A DNA stretch of 64,000 nucleotides from Azospirillum sp. TSA2s (GTDB taxonomy: Bacteria; Pseudomonadota; Alphaproteobacteria; Azospirillales; Azospirillaceae), in assembly GCF_004923315.1 (NCBI RefSeq), contig NZ_CP039651.1, positions 289,833 through 353,832 on the forward strand, read 5' to 3'. This document shows, piece by piece, positions 33,154-43,786 of this stretch. The translations under genes and the position numbers were made by a program. The notes beneath the pieces are model-generated. The model had not been told where the DNA came from, ran no database searches, and saw nothing but the letters and a program-made list of their open reading frames with translations. How positions within the stretch are numbered: the first letter of the stretch is position 1; each line of letters starts with the position of its first letter.

Positions 33154-33202
33154 CGAACATTACGAGAACGCACACTCTGGCCCTCTTTACGGCGGTACTG
33201 GA

Positions 33203-34031
33203 GTGCGCGTTTTCATGCCGGAGATTTCTTCGACAAGTAATCAGCGGCGGATTCCCGCGGAATACTCGGGAGTTGAAGCGAATTTTTGCAAAACGCCCGG
33301 CTGCGCCAACTTCGGGGTCTCCCCCAACCGCACATCACCACGCAGTCGTCCTGCGGCATCGTCTCCGGTCAGCCGGGACAACTACCGCCTTAGTGGAACG
33401 GGCGGCGTCCCTGGCCTTTACTGCCAACTGTGCGGCAAGACAACAACCTTGAAGTCCAACCGCGGAGTTGACGAAGAGTTCTCCCGCGTGGCCGCGTTCT
33501 TGAGGCTTCCAGAGCGCCACGGCTACCTGAACAGCGACTGCGGCAACCATGGCCAAGCGACTCGGGAACATCTGGAACTCTATCGACTTTATGGCTCAAC
33601 GCGCTCCGGCTCGAAGAGGTTCTTCTGCAAAGGGTGCGGCAAGACCTTCTCGGTTCCCGACGATGGCCGAGCCGGAGAAGAAGGTCGTGCTGCTCACCGA
33701 CCTGAACGGCTACGGCGTCGACACGCTGGACCACTTGGCCCATCTGTTCAACCGAGCCTCGCTTCATGCCATCGATCGCTTCTTCATGCTGGTCCGGCGC
33801 CGCCTGCGGCTTCTGGAGCGTCCGATCGCGCCGACGCGCCGGGCACGGCGCGTCTGGCACGGCTACGCGCCCTACGACCCGGCGATGGTCGGCAAGTGCC
33901 TCGACATCTTCCGGGTCTGGTACAACTGGTGCTTCACGGGTGAGGACGGCCTGACCCCGGCGGAGCACCTGGGCGTCGCCAAGGGTAAGGTCCGAATGGA
34001 AGACATCGTCTACTTCGATCCCGACGCCTGA
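33203..34031 (+). pseudogene. Frameshifted zinc-ribbon transposase-like gene
   Basis: The first frame (from 33203) reads plausibly to about 33663: zinc ribbons FCKTPGCANFGV, YCQLCGKTTTLKSN, SDCGNHG and FFCKGCGKTFSV. Protein-like text then continues in another frame from about 33660 to 34031 (EKKVVLLTDLNGYGVDTLDHLAHLFNRASL, then YDPAMVGKCLDIFRVWYNWCF). The two halves probably belonged to one larger protein with N-terminal zinc ribbons and a DDE-like core. A deletion and frameshift have removed the middle. The gene adjoins the right end of the IS1595 copy. Not functional as it stands. Confidence 0.6.
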
Positions 34032-34179
34032 TACGCAGTCCGTCTTACGCAGCCCCTCTCATGCTCGCTCTGGCAGAGTTTGTGGAACGGCATGCCAAGA
34101 CAATGAAAGCTGCGCGGGAACAAAAATGATAGGGGTATCGTTCCCCCTCATTGGTCAGATTGGGATAGAGGAAGCCACA

Positions 34180-34749
34180 ATGTCACACGAGCAAAATCAC
34201 CATAGGAACATGATGGCAATGGGGTGGGGTCGGTTTGCGGCAATGATCGCAACCTCAACGTTCATCATGTTCTTTTTGATGTATCAACTTATTTATTCTC
34301 TCGATCACGCCTTATTAAGCGTAAACCGGCTGGTCTCCTCGCTCGTTATGGGGTGCGTCATGACTATCGTGATGCTCGGCTTCATGTGGTCAATGTACAG
34401 GGGTATGGCCATTAAGATCGCCGTACTGGTCGGAGCCGTGCTGGTCGGAGTTGTACTCCTCTACGTGAACCGCAGTCAGGGCCTGATCGGCGATGTCAGC
34501 TTCATGAAGTCGATGATCCCGCACCACTCCATCGCCATCAATAATGCAAGCAACGCCAGCATCAGCGACCCCCGCGTGCGCAAGCTCGCGGATAAGATCA
34601 TCGAATCACAAGTTCGCGAGATCGCTGAGATGAAGCTGCTCATTGACGACATTGGGAACAGTGGCAAGCGCGGGAGTCAGCCCCTTCCTGCGCGACCGGC
34701 TCAGGTCACGCCCGATATGGAGCAGCAGATACGAGAGGCGGTTCAGTAG
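34180..34749 (+). CDS. Membrane-anchored DUF305 protein
   Basis: A 189-residue protein with a short His-rich N-terminus (MSHEQNHHRN), three hydrophobic helices between about 15 and 105, and a periplasmic DUF305-like end: DVSFMKSMIPHHSIAINNASNASISDPRVRKLADKIIESQVREIAEMKLLIDDI. The PHHSIAI motif supplies the family's His pair. GAGGAAG precedes the ATG at 34180. Lower GC than neighbours (visible in the A/T-rich first 200 bases) suggests separate acquisition. A strong hairpin follows after 90 bases. Confidence 0.82.
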   Translation: MSHEQNHHRNMMAMGWGRFAAMIATSTFIMFFLMYQLIYSLDHALLSVNRLVSSLVMGCVMTIVMLGFMWSMYRGMAIKIAVLVGAVLVGVVLLYVNRSQGLIGDVSFMKSMIPHHSIAINNASNASISDPRVRKLADKIIESQVREIAEMKLLIDDIGNSGKRGSQPLPARPAQVTPDMEQQIREAVQ

Positions 34750-34838
34750 TGCCGTCGAACCCAGCGGATCGTGTCGGCTTCCGACGGACCACGCCGCTCG
34801 TGTTCGGACTTTAAGTGGAAGAGATGATGCCCAGAGTA

Positions 34839-34870
34839 GTATTGCAGGCCGCATGGCCTGCAATACCTTT
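34839..34870 (+). terminator. Hairpin terminator after the membrane DUF305 gene
   Basis: A perfect 12-bp stem GTATTGCAGGCC/GGCCTGCAATAC with a GCAT loop, followed by CTTT. Confidence 0.7.
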
Positions 34871-35032
34871 GAGTAGGGGCTGGGACACTCTGCCATCCCC
34901 ATCCGAACTCCGGCCAGGTCGGTCGTCGAGACGATCGTGCTGTTGCGCGGGCCAGAGAATGCTCCTAGGCTCATAGAGAGGCCGGTGGGCACACAACGTG
35001 CCGTCCGGTCTCAGACAAGGAAGGCAATCGCC

Positions 35033-35422
35033 ATGTGGCGTGGGACATGGTCGACGGTGAGGAGGGTGGTGGTGAGCCTGCTGATGCTGGCCACGCTGCT
35101 CATCTATGCCGTGCCGAGCCACGCCAGTCTGCCGCCTCACCAGCACTCACCGGCGCCTCATGAACATGCCGTGGCCGACACGCACGACGATGATGTCGCC
35201 GGCGTGGCGGACCATGAGCACAAGCAGGACCGCTGCAAGGATCTTGGTGTGCTCGGTGACGATGCCTGCTGCAGCGTCGCCCAGTGCGCGACCATGCATG
35301 GCGGCCTCCCGGTCGGTGCCGTCGCAGCCTTTATTCCGGCCCTCAACCGGGCAGACCATCTGCTTGCCCTGGCAACGCCCGAAGGCATCGACAGCGACCC
35401 CGCACTCCGTCCCCCTCTCTGA
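35033..35422 (+). CDS. Exported His/Cys-rich protein, copper-locus type
   Basis: A 129-residue exported protein. Signal segment at about 10-32 with cleavage after SHA. The mature part is rich in His and Asp (PPHQHSPAPHEHAVADTHDDD), then has a Cys cluster DRCKDLG and DDACCSVAQCATMHGG. The ATG at 35033 has AAGGAAGG about ten bases upstream. Two other genes in this window (47146-47550 and 53764-54120) encode small exported proteins with a CC motif and similar length, so these form a loose family tied to copper genes. A periplasmic metal buffer or signal-type leader protein is likely; mechanism unknown. Confidence 0.7.
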   Translation: MWRGTWSTVRRVVVSLLMLATLLIYAVPSHASLPPHQHSPAPHEHAVADTHDDDVAGVADHEHKQDRCKDLGVLGDDACCSVAQCATMHGGLPVGAVAAFIPALNRADHLLALATPEGIDSDPALRPPL

Positions 35423-35576
35423 TCCTCTGACGCCACGAGTCTGTCCGCGTTCAGCTTGAGCTTTGGCTCAGCGAAGGATGTCGCCGGATGTCGTGCGCTC
35501 GGCCTTTGTGTCCCCGGCGCTCCCGCATGGAGTTCGACCGGGATGGCTCGAATCAGATGATCAGACGGAGGACGCC

Positions 35577-36329
35577 ATGTCGTCTTTCACCCGCACCATG
35601 CTCCCGGCCTTTGCGCTCGTCGCCATGATGTCAGCTGCCCAGGCCCAAACCGCCACCACTCCGGACCAAGGCCAGGACCACCAAGCCCACCACCCTGCCG
35701 GCGCCACGACCACCCAGGTCCAGCCCACTGTGGCTCCGCCGCCCACTCAGCCGTCCCAGGGTGCTCTGTCCAGCGTGTCCGGAAACGCCCCGATGATCGG
35801 CGAGGGCATGGGCAGCGGGATCATGGTGCAGCCCGGTACACAAGCCCAGGGAGGTCTGCCCAGCGGGAACCGGCCCGGCATGATGATGGGCGGCATGATG
35901 GATCAGCAGAACGGCCAATCCAGCATGATGGGGCCAGGCATGATGGAGCAGATGATGCCCATGATGCGCCAGATGATGATGGGCCAGCAGGGTGGCATGG
36001 GCCTGCCGTTCGAGCACGTCGAGGGTCGCATCGCTTTCCTGAAGGCGGAACTCAAGATCACCGACGCCCAGGCGCCGCAGTGGAACACCTTCGCCGACAC
36101 CCTGCGGTCGAACGCCAAGGCATATCAGGCTATGCACGAGCAGATGGCCAAGGGCGGCATGCCATCCGCGTGGCCGGACCGGCTGGCCGCTCAGCAGAAG
36201 GTCCTTGCCACCCGGCTCGACGCCGTGAAGGCCCTCGAGGCCGCCGCCAAGCCGCTCTACGCCGCGCTGACCGACGAGCAGAAGAGGGTTGCCGACCAGC
36301 TGTTCGCCAGCCCGATGGGCATGATGTGA
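35577..36329 (+). CDS. Periplasmic LTXXQ-motif protein with Met-rich region
   Basis: A 250-residue exported protein: signal peptide 1-23, a Gln/Pro/Thr-rich linker, and a striking Met/Gly/Gln-rich stretch (about 95-145; runs such as MMMGGMMDQQ, MMEQMMPMMRQMMMGQQ). It ends in a Spy/CpxP-like helical domain (RIAFLKAELKITDAQAPQWNTFADTLRSN and LTDEQKRVADQLF). LTXXQ proteins are periplasmic chaperones or metal-responsive proteins; the Met-rich insert probably binds Cu(I). GGAGGA precedes the ATG. A DUF2933 gene follows 10 bases later. Confidence 0.85.
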   Translation: MSSFTRTMLPAFALVAMMSAAQAQTATTPDQGQDHQAHHPAGATTTQVQPTVAPPPTQPSQGALSSVSGNAPMIGEGMGSGIMVQPGTQAQGGLPSGNRPGMMMGGMMDQQNGQSSMMGPGMMEQMMPMMRQMMMGQQGGMGLPFEHVEGRIAFLKAELKITDAQAPQWNTFADTLRSNAKAYQAMHEQMAKGGMPSAWPDRLAAQQKVLATRLDAVKALEAAAKPLYAALTDEQKRVADQLFASPMGMM

Positions 36330-36339
36330 GGAGGCAGCC

Positions 36340-36621
36340 ATGACGCACGAACACACCCACCACACCCCCGAGACCCACAAGCCGGAACCGCAGGCACGCT
36401 TGCCCTGGTACCGGACCTGGACAGGACTAGCCTGCCTTGGCGTCCTCGCCGTCGGGGCGGTGTACCTGTCGCTCTATCACGTCACCCACGTGCTCGACGC
36501 GCTGCCCTTGGTGCTGCTGCTCCTCTGCCCGCTGATGCATCTCTTCATGCACGGCGGACACGGCCACGGCGGCCATGGTGGCGACGATGCCGACGGCTCC
36601 GGCAAGGGAGGCTCGCCATGA
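36340..36621 (+). CDS. DUF2933-type membrane protein
   Basis: A 93-residue protein with a His-rich N-terminus (THEHTHHTPETHK), two hydrophobic helices (about 27-45 and 52-70) and a tail GGHGHGGHGGDDADG. The second helix ends in LCPLMHLFMHGGHGH, the core of DUF2933. Such proteins are regular members of copper/silver islands and sit between metal exporters and the ICMT-like methyltransferase, as here. The ATGA overlap with the next gene indicates coupling. Confidence 0.85.
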   Translation: MTHEHTHHTPETHKPEPQARLPWYRTWTGLACLGVLAVGAVYLSLYHVTHVLDALPLVLLLLCPLMHLFMHGGHGHGGHGGDDADGSGKGGSP

Positions 36622-37295
36622 CGCACGAGGCCTCAGGCTACGGACTGTGGATGCTGGTCATCCTCAACTCCGCGATCTTCATCATTTTTGCTTACAGCTT
36701 CGGCAAGCCGCAGTCGCCGCGGGACTGGCGCTCTTTCGGGGCGTTCAGCGCCTTCATCGTGGCGCTGTTCACCGAGATGTACGGTGTCCCGCTGACCATC
36801 TACCTGCTCTCGGGTTGGCTTCAGACCCGCTACCCCGGCCTCGACCTGATGTCGCACGACGCCGGGCACCTGTGGTCGACCGTCCTTGGCCTGTCGGGCA
36901 ACCCACACTTCAGCGTGCTGCACATCCTCAGCAACCTGCTGATCCTGGGTGGCTTCGTCCTGCTCTCGGCGGCCTGGAAGGTGCTTCACGCCGCTCAGCG
37001 CGAGCACCGGCTCGCAACCACGGGCGCCTACGCCTACATCCGGCACCCGCAATATGTCGCCTTCATCGTCATCCTGTTCGGCTTCCTGCTCCAGTGGCCG
37101 ACCATCCTGACACTGGTAATGTTCCCGCTGCTCGTCTGGATGTATGTCCGACTGGCGCACTCCGAGGAGCGTGAAGCCCTCCGCGTCTTCGGCGTCGACT
37201 ATGAGCGGTATGCCGCGGTCACGCCGGGATGGATCCCGCACCTTGCCGGACATGGGCCGAACCGCCCCAGGGTGGGAGGGTCGTTTGGTGCGTGA
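36618..37295 (+). CDS. Isoprenylcysteine methyltransferase-like membrane protein
   Basis: A 225-residue inner-membrane protein of the ICMT/PEMT methyltransferase family. About five hydrophobic helices, and the SAM-binding C-terminal motif is visible: GAYAYIRHPQYVAFIVILFGFLLQWPT near 138-164, then EEREALRVFGVDYERYAAVTPGWIP near 184-208. Bacterial members in copper loci have no proven substrate; lipid or small-molecule methylation is presumed. It overlaps the DUF2933 gene by four bases. The next frame starts 16 bases after its stop. Confidence 0.85.
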   Translation: MTHEASGYGLWMLVILNSAIFIIFAYSFGKPQSPRDWRSFGAFSAFIVALFTEMYGVPLTIYLLSGWLQTRYPGLDLMSHDAGHLWSTVLGLSGNPHFSVLHILSNLLILGGFVLLSAAWKVLHAAQREHRLATTGAYAYIRHPQYVAFIVILFGFLLQWPTILTLVMFPLLVWMYVRLAHSEEREALRVFGVDYERYAAVTPGWIPHLAGHGPNRPRVGGSFGA

Positions 37296-37311
37296 GTTCG
37301 GGTCCAAGCGT

Positions 37312-37554
37312 ATGAAGCAGGCGGCGGCAGCCGCGGTTACCGTCTGCCTGCTGGCACTTCCAGCCGGGGCACAGACCCTGCGCGATTCCGTGGAGGGGGC
37401 GTGGCGGCTCAATCCGGAGATCAGGTCGCTGGAGGCCAAGGAAAAGGCCAACCTCGGCGAGTCCCACGACAGCGTGAAGGTGGTCAACGCCCTGACCATG
37501 CCCGGCCAGAAGCCGGTTCAGGCCCGCTTCGAAGTCGGCCACCCGGGCCACTGA
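37312..37554 (+). CDS. Short exported protein, possible chimera of an outer-membrane efflux protein
   Basis: An 80-residue frame starting MKQAAAAAVTV with a clean signal peptide (cleavage after AGA). The text just after it (QTLRDSVEGAWRLNPEIRSLEAKEKA) is exactly what the start of a TolC/CzcC-type outer-membrane factor looks like. But it then ends within 45 residues (NLGESHDSVKVV ... FEVGHPGH) with no beta-barrel part. It may be an internally deleted OMF gene joined to another tail. A 13-bp hairpin follows the stop. A GTG at 37288 is another possible start. Whether the product has a function is unclear. Confidence 0.5.
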   Translation: MKQAAAAAVTVCLLALPAGAQTLRDSVEGAWRLNPEIRSLEAKEKANLGESHDSVKVVNALTMPGQKPVQARFEVGHPGH

Positions 37555-37562
37555 GACCCTAT

Positions 37563-37595
37563 GGGTGGCATGAGGATCACCGCCTCATGCCACCC
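37563..37595 (+). terminator. Strong hairpin between the OMF-like gene and the BNR gene
   Basis: GGGTGGCATGAGG (37563-37575) pairs perfectly with CCTCATGCCACCC (37583-37595) around a 7-base loop, directly after the stop at 37554. No T-run. Confidence 0.65.
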
Positions 37596-37613
37596 CGAAC
37601 AAGGAGACGCCCG

Positions 37614-38480
37614 ATGAGCGCCAAGAAGAAACTCGCCACACTGGCGGCGGCCTCGCTGATCGCCATGATGCTCGCCGGTCCAGCCCACGCCGCCGAAACC
37701 GTCAAGCTCTCAGAGGTTTCCCACCTGCACGGCATCGCCGTCGACTCCGGCGACCCGTCCCGCCTGTATCTCGCCTCCCATCACGGTGTGTGGCTGACCA
37801 AACCCGACGGCACGGCGACGCGGGTTTCGGACAATCGGCACGACTACATGGGATTCACGCCCAATCCGGCGCAGCCCGGCGCCTTCTTCGCCAGCGGTCA
37901 TCCTGAGACTGGCGGGAACCTAGGTGTCCTCGTTTCGATTGACGGCGCTAAGACCTGGAAAGCGGTCTCGAAGGGCGTCAACGGGCCGGTGGATTTCCAT
38001 TCGATGGACGCCAGCCTGGCCAATCCCAATGTGCTCTACGGCCACTACGGCAGCGTTCAGGTCAGCCGGGATGCCGGGAAGAGCTGGGAGGTCACCGGCA
38101 AGCCGCCTGCCGACATGTTCGACCTGGCAGCGTCGGCCAAGGATGCGAATACCGTCTACGCCGCCACGCGCACCGGCCTGATGGTCAGCCGCGACGCCGG
38201 AAAAACTTGGCAGGCGGCCTATATGGTGGCGCGCCCTGCGACCATGGTCACAACGACCAGGGACGGCACCGCCTACGCCTTCCAGGTCGGCACCGGTCTG
38301 CTCAAGACCACCGAGCCAAGCCCGGCGTGGCAGCCGGTCAGCAACGGCTTCGGCGACGCGGTCCTGCTGCATCTCGCGGTGGATCCGACAAACCCGCAGC
38401 GTCTGTATGCCGTGACCGACAAATCGGCCATCCTGGCCAGCCAGGATGGCGGGAAGACCTGGAAGCCGTTCCAGTCATGA
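37614..38480 (+). CDS. Exported BNR-repeat beta-propeller protein
   Basis: A 288-residue periplasmic protein, signal peptide 1-26 ending AHA. The rest is a six- or seven-bladed propeller with Asp-box/BNR repeats: SIDGAKTWKAV, SRDAGKSWEV, SRDAGKTWQAAY and SQDGGKTWKPF, spaced about 45-80 residues. The first blade has a His-containing strand (EVSHLHGIAVDSGDPSRLYLASHHGVW). AAGGAG lies ten bases before the ATG. Similar propellers (F510_1955-like) are common beside copper P-type ATPases. The role is unknown; protein-protein or metal binding is plausible. A cytochrome c gene follows after 19 bases. Confidence 0.83.
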   Translation: MSAKKKLATLAAASLIAMMLAGPAHAAETVKLSEVSHLHGIAVDSGDPSRLYLASHHGVWLTKPDGTATRVSDNRHDYMGFTPNPAQPGAFFASGHPETGGNLGVLVSIDGAKTWKAVSKGVNGPVDFHSMDASLANPNVLYGHYGSVQVSRDAGKSWEVTGKPPADMFDLAASAKDANTVYAATRTGLMVSRDAGKTWQAAYMVARPATMVTTTRDGTAYAFQVGTGLLKTTEPSPAWQPVSNGFGDAVLLHLAVDPTNPQRLYAVTDKSAILASQDGGKTWKPFQS

Positions 38481-38499
38481 CGCACTGGGAGAGGCAGTC

Positions 38500-38961
38500 G
38501 TGAAAAAGGCGATGAAAGTCGGCATTGGCTTGACCTTGGGCGCTGCAGTTGCGGTGGCTGGCGCGGTTATGCTCGTCGGCCCGAAGGCGGGCGCTGATCC
38601 GACCGTTGCCGCACATGTCGCCCGAGGGAGGGGGGTGTACGCCGAGCAGTGCGCGTCGTGCCACGGGCGTCGGCTCGAGGGTCAGCCGAACTGGCAGAGC
38701 CGGAAGCCCGACGGCCGTCTGCCGGCGCCCCCTCACGATGCCACCGGTCATACGTGGCACCACCCGGACGAGGCTCTCTTCAAGATCACCAAACAGGGCA
38801 TCGCGGCCTTCGCCCCGCCCGGCTACAGCAGCGACATGCCTGCGTTCGGCGGCAAGCTGAGCGACGCCGACATCTGGGCAGTCCTCGCCTTCATCAAAAG
38901 CTCCTGGCCGGAAGATATCCGCCGCCGCCACGCCGCCATGAGCGAGCAGTCGAAGAAGTGA
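38500..38961 (+). CDS. Class I cytochrome c
   Basis: A 153-residue exported c-type cytochrome. Signal/anchor at about 9-27, haem-binding CASCH at residues 51-55, and a distal Met in SSDMPAFGGKLSDADIWAVLAFIKSSWP near 118-145, the usual GxMPAF...W..L.YI fold. The GTG at 38500 has GGGAGAGG upstream. Several His residues near 85-90 (HDATGHTWHHPDEAL) might add metal affinity. It lies between the propeller gene and the copper ATPase, so an electron-transfer role in periplasmic copper oxidation is possible (inferred). Confidence 0.87.
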   Translation: MKKAMKVGIGLTLGAAVAVAGAVMLVGPKAGADPTVAAHVARGRGVYAEQCASCHGRRLEGQPNWQSRKPDGRLPAPPHDATGHTWHHPDEALFKITKQGIAAFAPPGYSSDMPAFGGKLSDADIWAVLAFIKSSWPEDIRRRHAAMSEQSKK

Positions 38962-39113
38962 GGCGGAGAAGACATCGCCTTGCAAACCGGGATTGACCTT
39001 CCAGCCATTGGAAGGTGGAGCATGGAGTCCTCAGTCGTCGCCACACATTGAACCTGGGTGGTGCCGCGCAACACCGGGGTCCCGACCTCGGGCCTGCGAA
39101 GGGAGATGCGAAC

Positions 39114-41513
<2,400 letters not shown>

Positions 41514-41770
41514 CGGCGGGTGACGCTCCGCATCGGAATGAAGCGTCGCTGCGCGTCCGGTGCCCTGGCGGTTCCGCCGGGATCAAAACCGCCCTGGCTG
41601 AAGCCTTGTGTCGCTCCAGCCCGCGTTACGCCGGATGATGCGCCGTTTCCGTCTCGAGGGAGACGTCTGCCCACCATTTTTGCCGTCTTAAAGGAATATC
41701 TCTCGCGTGTATGCTGGGGATTGGCGCCAACGGGGGTAACAAGCGCTGCTTCGTAACGGAGTGACCGATC

Positions 41771-42628
41771 ATGAGGTTCACGTGTGCGTTGCGAGTTATT
41801 TTGATGGTCCTTAAGTTCGCGCCCGTATCGGCCCACGCGATCGAAGGCGGCAGAGCGGCATCGGGCGGAGCGGCGTTTGCGGCCAACGTCGTCGCCCTCT
41901 ACAACCATGAGACCTCCGAGTTCTGCAGCGGCGTCCTCATCACGACGACGGCCGTTCTGACCGCGGCACATTGCGCGACCATGCATGACAAGATCAGCGT
42001 GTTGCTCGACGTACCTGCACGCGGCCAAGCCGGACAGGACACGGCGCGGCCGGTTCTACGGTCCATCCCCCATCCAGGCTGGATCGCCCGGCGGCAAGTG
42101 CCGATTGATCGCGGCGATTTGGCGCTGCTCCTTTTGGCTGCTCCCGTTCCCGCCTCTTACCGGCCTGCCGTGCTGTTGGACCGAACGGCCAGCACCGGCA
42201 GCGGTCTTGTTGGGCCGGGCCAAGGGTTCCACGGCATTCTGGCGGGATATGGAAGTGCGACCTGGTCGGTCGCGTCGGGGGTGGGACGCTTGCGCCACCT
42301 CGACCTGGAGGCCGTACTCTGGACGTGGGGAAAGACAGAATTTCTAATGGAAACCAAGGACGGCAGCGGATGCGATGGGGACTCTGGAGGTCCGCTTTAC
42401 TTGCACACCCCCTCGGGAGGTCTGGCCGTGGTGGCGATCATCAGCCGCAGCCTGTTGAGCTACGGACCTCGTGTCTGTTCCCATCGGCTGGGGCTGACCG
42501 ATCTGACGCCGTACCGGCAATGGATCGATGAAGTACTCGTTATGCACGGCTCCGGGTTCGCCACATGGTTGGAACTACCCCGGTTGCCAAAGCTACCGGA
42601 TACTTCCCACCACCACCGTCAATCCTGA
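41771..42628 (+). CDS. Exported trypsin-like serine protease
   Basis: A 285-residue S1-family protease. A signal peptide spans about 1-22 (cleavage near AHA), then the mature start AIEGGRAASGG, close to the IxGG activation sequence. The catalytic residues are visible: His in VLTAAHCATMH (about 62), Asp in DRGDLALLLLAAP (about 115) and Ser in GCDGDSGGPLYLH (about 202). Cys pairs flank His and Ser as in trypsin. It lies between the copper ATPase and the methyltransferase-like gene and does not look co-transcribed with either. Bacterial S1 proteases are rare in metal islands; the substrate is unknown. Confidence 0.85.
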   Translation: MRFTCALRVILMVLKFAPVSAHAIEGGRAASGGAAFAANVVALYNHETSEFCSGVLITTTAVLTAAHCATMHDKISVLLDVPARGQAGQDTARPVLRSIPHPGWIARRQVPIDRGDLALLLLAAPVPASYRPAVLLDRTASTGSGLVGPGQGFHGILAGYGSATWSVASGVGRLRHLDLEAVLWTWGKTEFLMETKDGSGCDGDSGGPLYLHTPSGGLAVVAIISRSLLSYGPRVCSHRLGLTDLTPYRQWIDEVLVMHGSGFATWLELPRLPKLPDTSHHHRQS

Positions 42629-42656
42629 GCGGAGCCGATCTGCAATAGTGGCCCCG

Positions 42657-43589
42657 TCACGCGGCCTTTCGTTCAAACCGGTACACCGCGCAGCCCAACT
42701 CCGGAGGCAGCACCAGACGGCTCAGTTCCAAGTCGTGAGTGACTGTGAAATTGTTCTGCCGGCGGTAATCGCGCCAATTGCCCGACGCGAATTCATACCG
42801 GCTGCCGATGACAAGATAGAGTTCGACATGGTCGGTTTCGAAGACAAACCGCTCGAAAGCGTTGTTGGCCGGGGGCCACGAGCACAAGACCACCTTGGTC
42901 TTGTGCATCCGCAGCGCTGCGCGAGCATCTAATTTGATAACGCTGTCAGAGTATGTCACGGAGGATTGCCAACTGTGACTGTCCGTCGCGATGATCGATA
43001 CGCCGACGTCCTGCAGGAATCGGGTCAAAGTTCCGTCTCCGGCGGCGATTTCCAGGCAGGGGCGCGAGCCGATCAAGCCCGCCAAATGAGTTATGAGTTC
43101 TTTGGAATAGAAACAATAAATACCTTTGGGCTCAACCAGAGGCATGAGCATGTGCCGTTGCCGGATCATCGGCCATATCAACTGGAACCAAAACATCGAT
43201 ACTGGCTTTCGCCTAAATCCGTCGAGAAATAACAGATTACCCATCAAGAATTTATCAATGCATCCGAGTTTTTGCGATTTAACATTCTTCCCCGCGAAGC
43301 GTGACAAATCCTTAATGACAAAGGCAGCCATTCTGACTTGTGCAAATCGTGATAAATAAGCTTTATAGTTAGACGAGTTAGGGAGCGTCTTGCTCAGAAG
43401 AACGGTCAGATCTTGATGATGTTCTATGGTTTGTTTAGTAAATTCCGCTAAATCCTGAGGGTTTCCGCGTTCGAGAATGCCGCTGATTTTGCGCTCCACG
43501 ATGCGCCAGTCACGCGGGAACGACGTGCGCAAGTCCTCCAACGTCCGGGCCTGGCGTAAGCGGATCAGTTTCTTCTCGCTGGGTGTCAT
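42657..43589 (-). CDS. SAM-dependent methyltransferase-like protein
   Basis: A 310-residue soluble protein. The N-terminal 150 residues are helical and match nothing I recognise. From about 175 it shows a Rossmann-type SAM-binding start: PCLEIAAGDGTLTRFLQDVGVSIIATDSHSW (GxGxG-like AAGDG, then acidic TD) and later VVLCSWPPANN, with an NPPY-like post-core. The ATG at 43589 has GGAAGG-type sites upstream. Codon use and base composition are clearly more A/T-rich than the flanking copper genes (see 43100-43460), a sign of separate origin. The target of methylation is unknown. Confidence 0.6.
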   Translation of the reverse strand: MTPSEKKLIRLRQARTLEDLRTSFPRDWRIVERKISGILERGNPQDLAEFTKQTIEHHQDLTVLLSKTLPNSSNYKAYLSRFAQVRMAAFVIKDLSRFAGKNVKSQKLGCIDKFLMGNLLFLDGFRRKPVSMFWFQLIWPMIRQRHMLMPLVEPKGIYCFYSKELITHLAGLIGSRPCLEIAAGDGTLTRFLQDVGVSIIATDSHSWQSSVTYSDSVIKLDARAALRMHKTKVVLCSWPPANNAFERFVFETDHVELYLVIGSRYEFASGNWRDYRRQNNFTVTHDLELSRLVLPPELGCAVYRFERKAA

Positions 43590-43786
43590 GATCGAAGCTC
43601 TTTCCTTCCAAATGATCATGTAACGCCGATTGGGTTGCTCACGCTTTGCTCAACAAGCGGAGTACGGGCGTACCGATGGTCGAACAGGGGACTGGAAGAC
43701 GACCAGCCCGTATCGGACGTTTGGGCACGGCGCGAAAGGTTGAGAGGCTGCGGGCCGAACGGACGCTACGCCCGGCCCGCGAAGGT

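Noticed and set aside
35870..36000. ATG-rich repeated segment suspected as a regulatory repeat
   Set aside because: It is the in-frame Met/Gly/Gln-rich segment of the LTXXQ protein.
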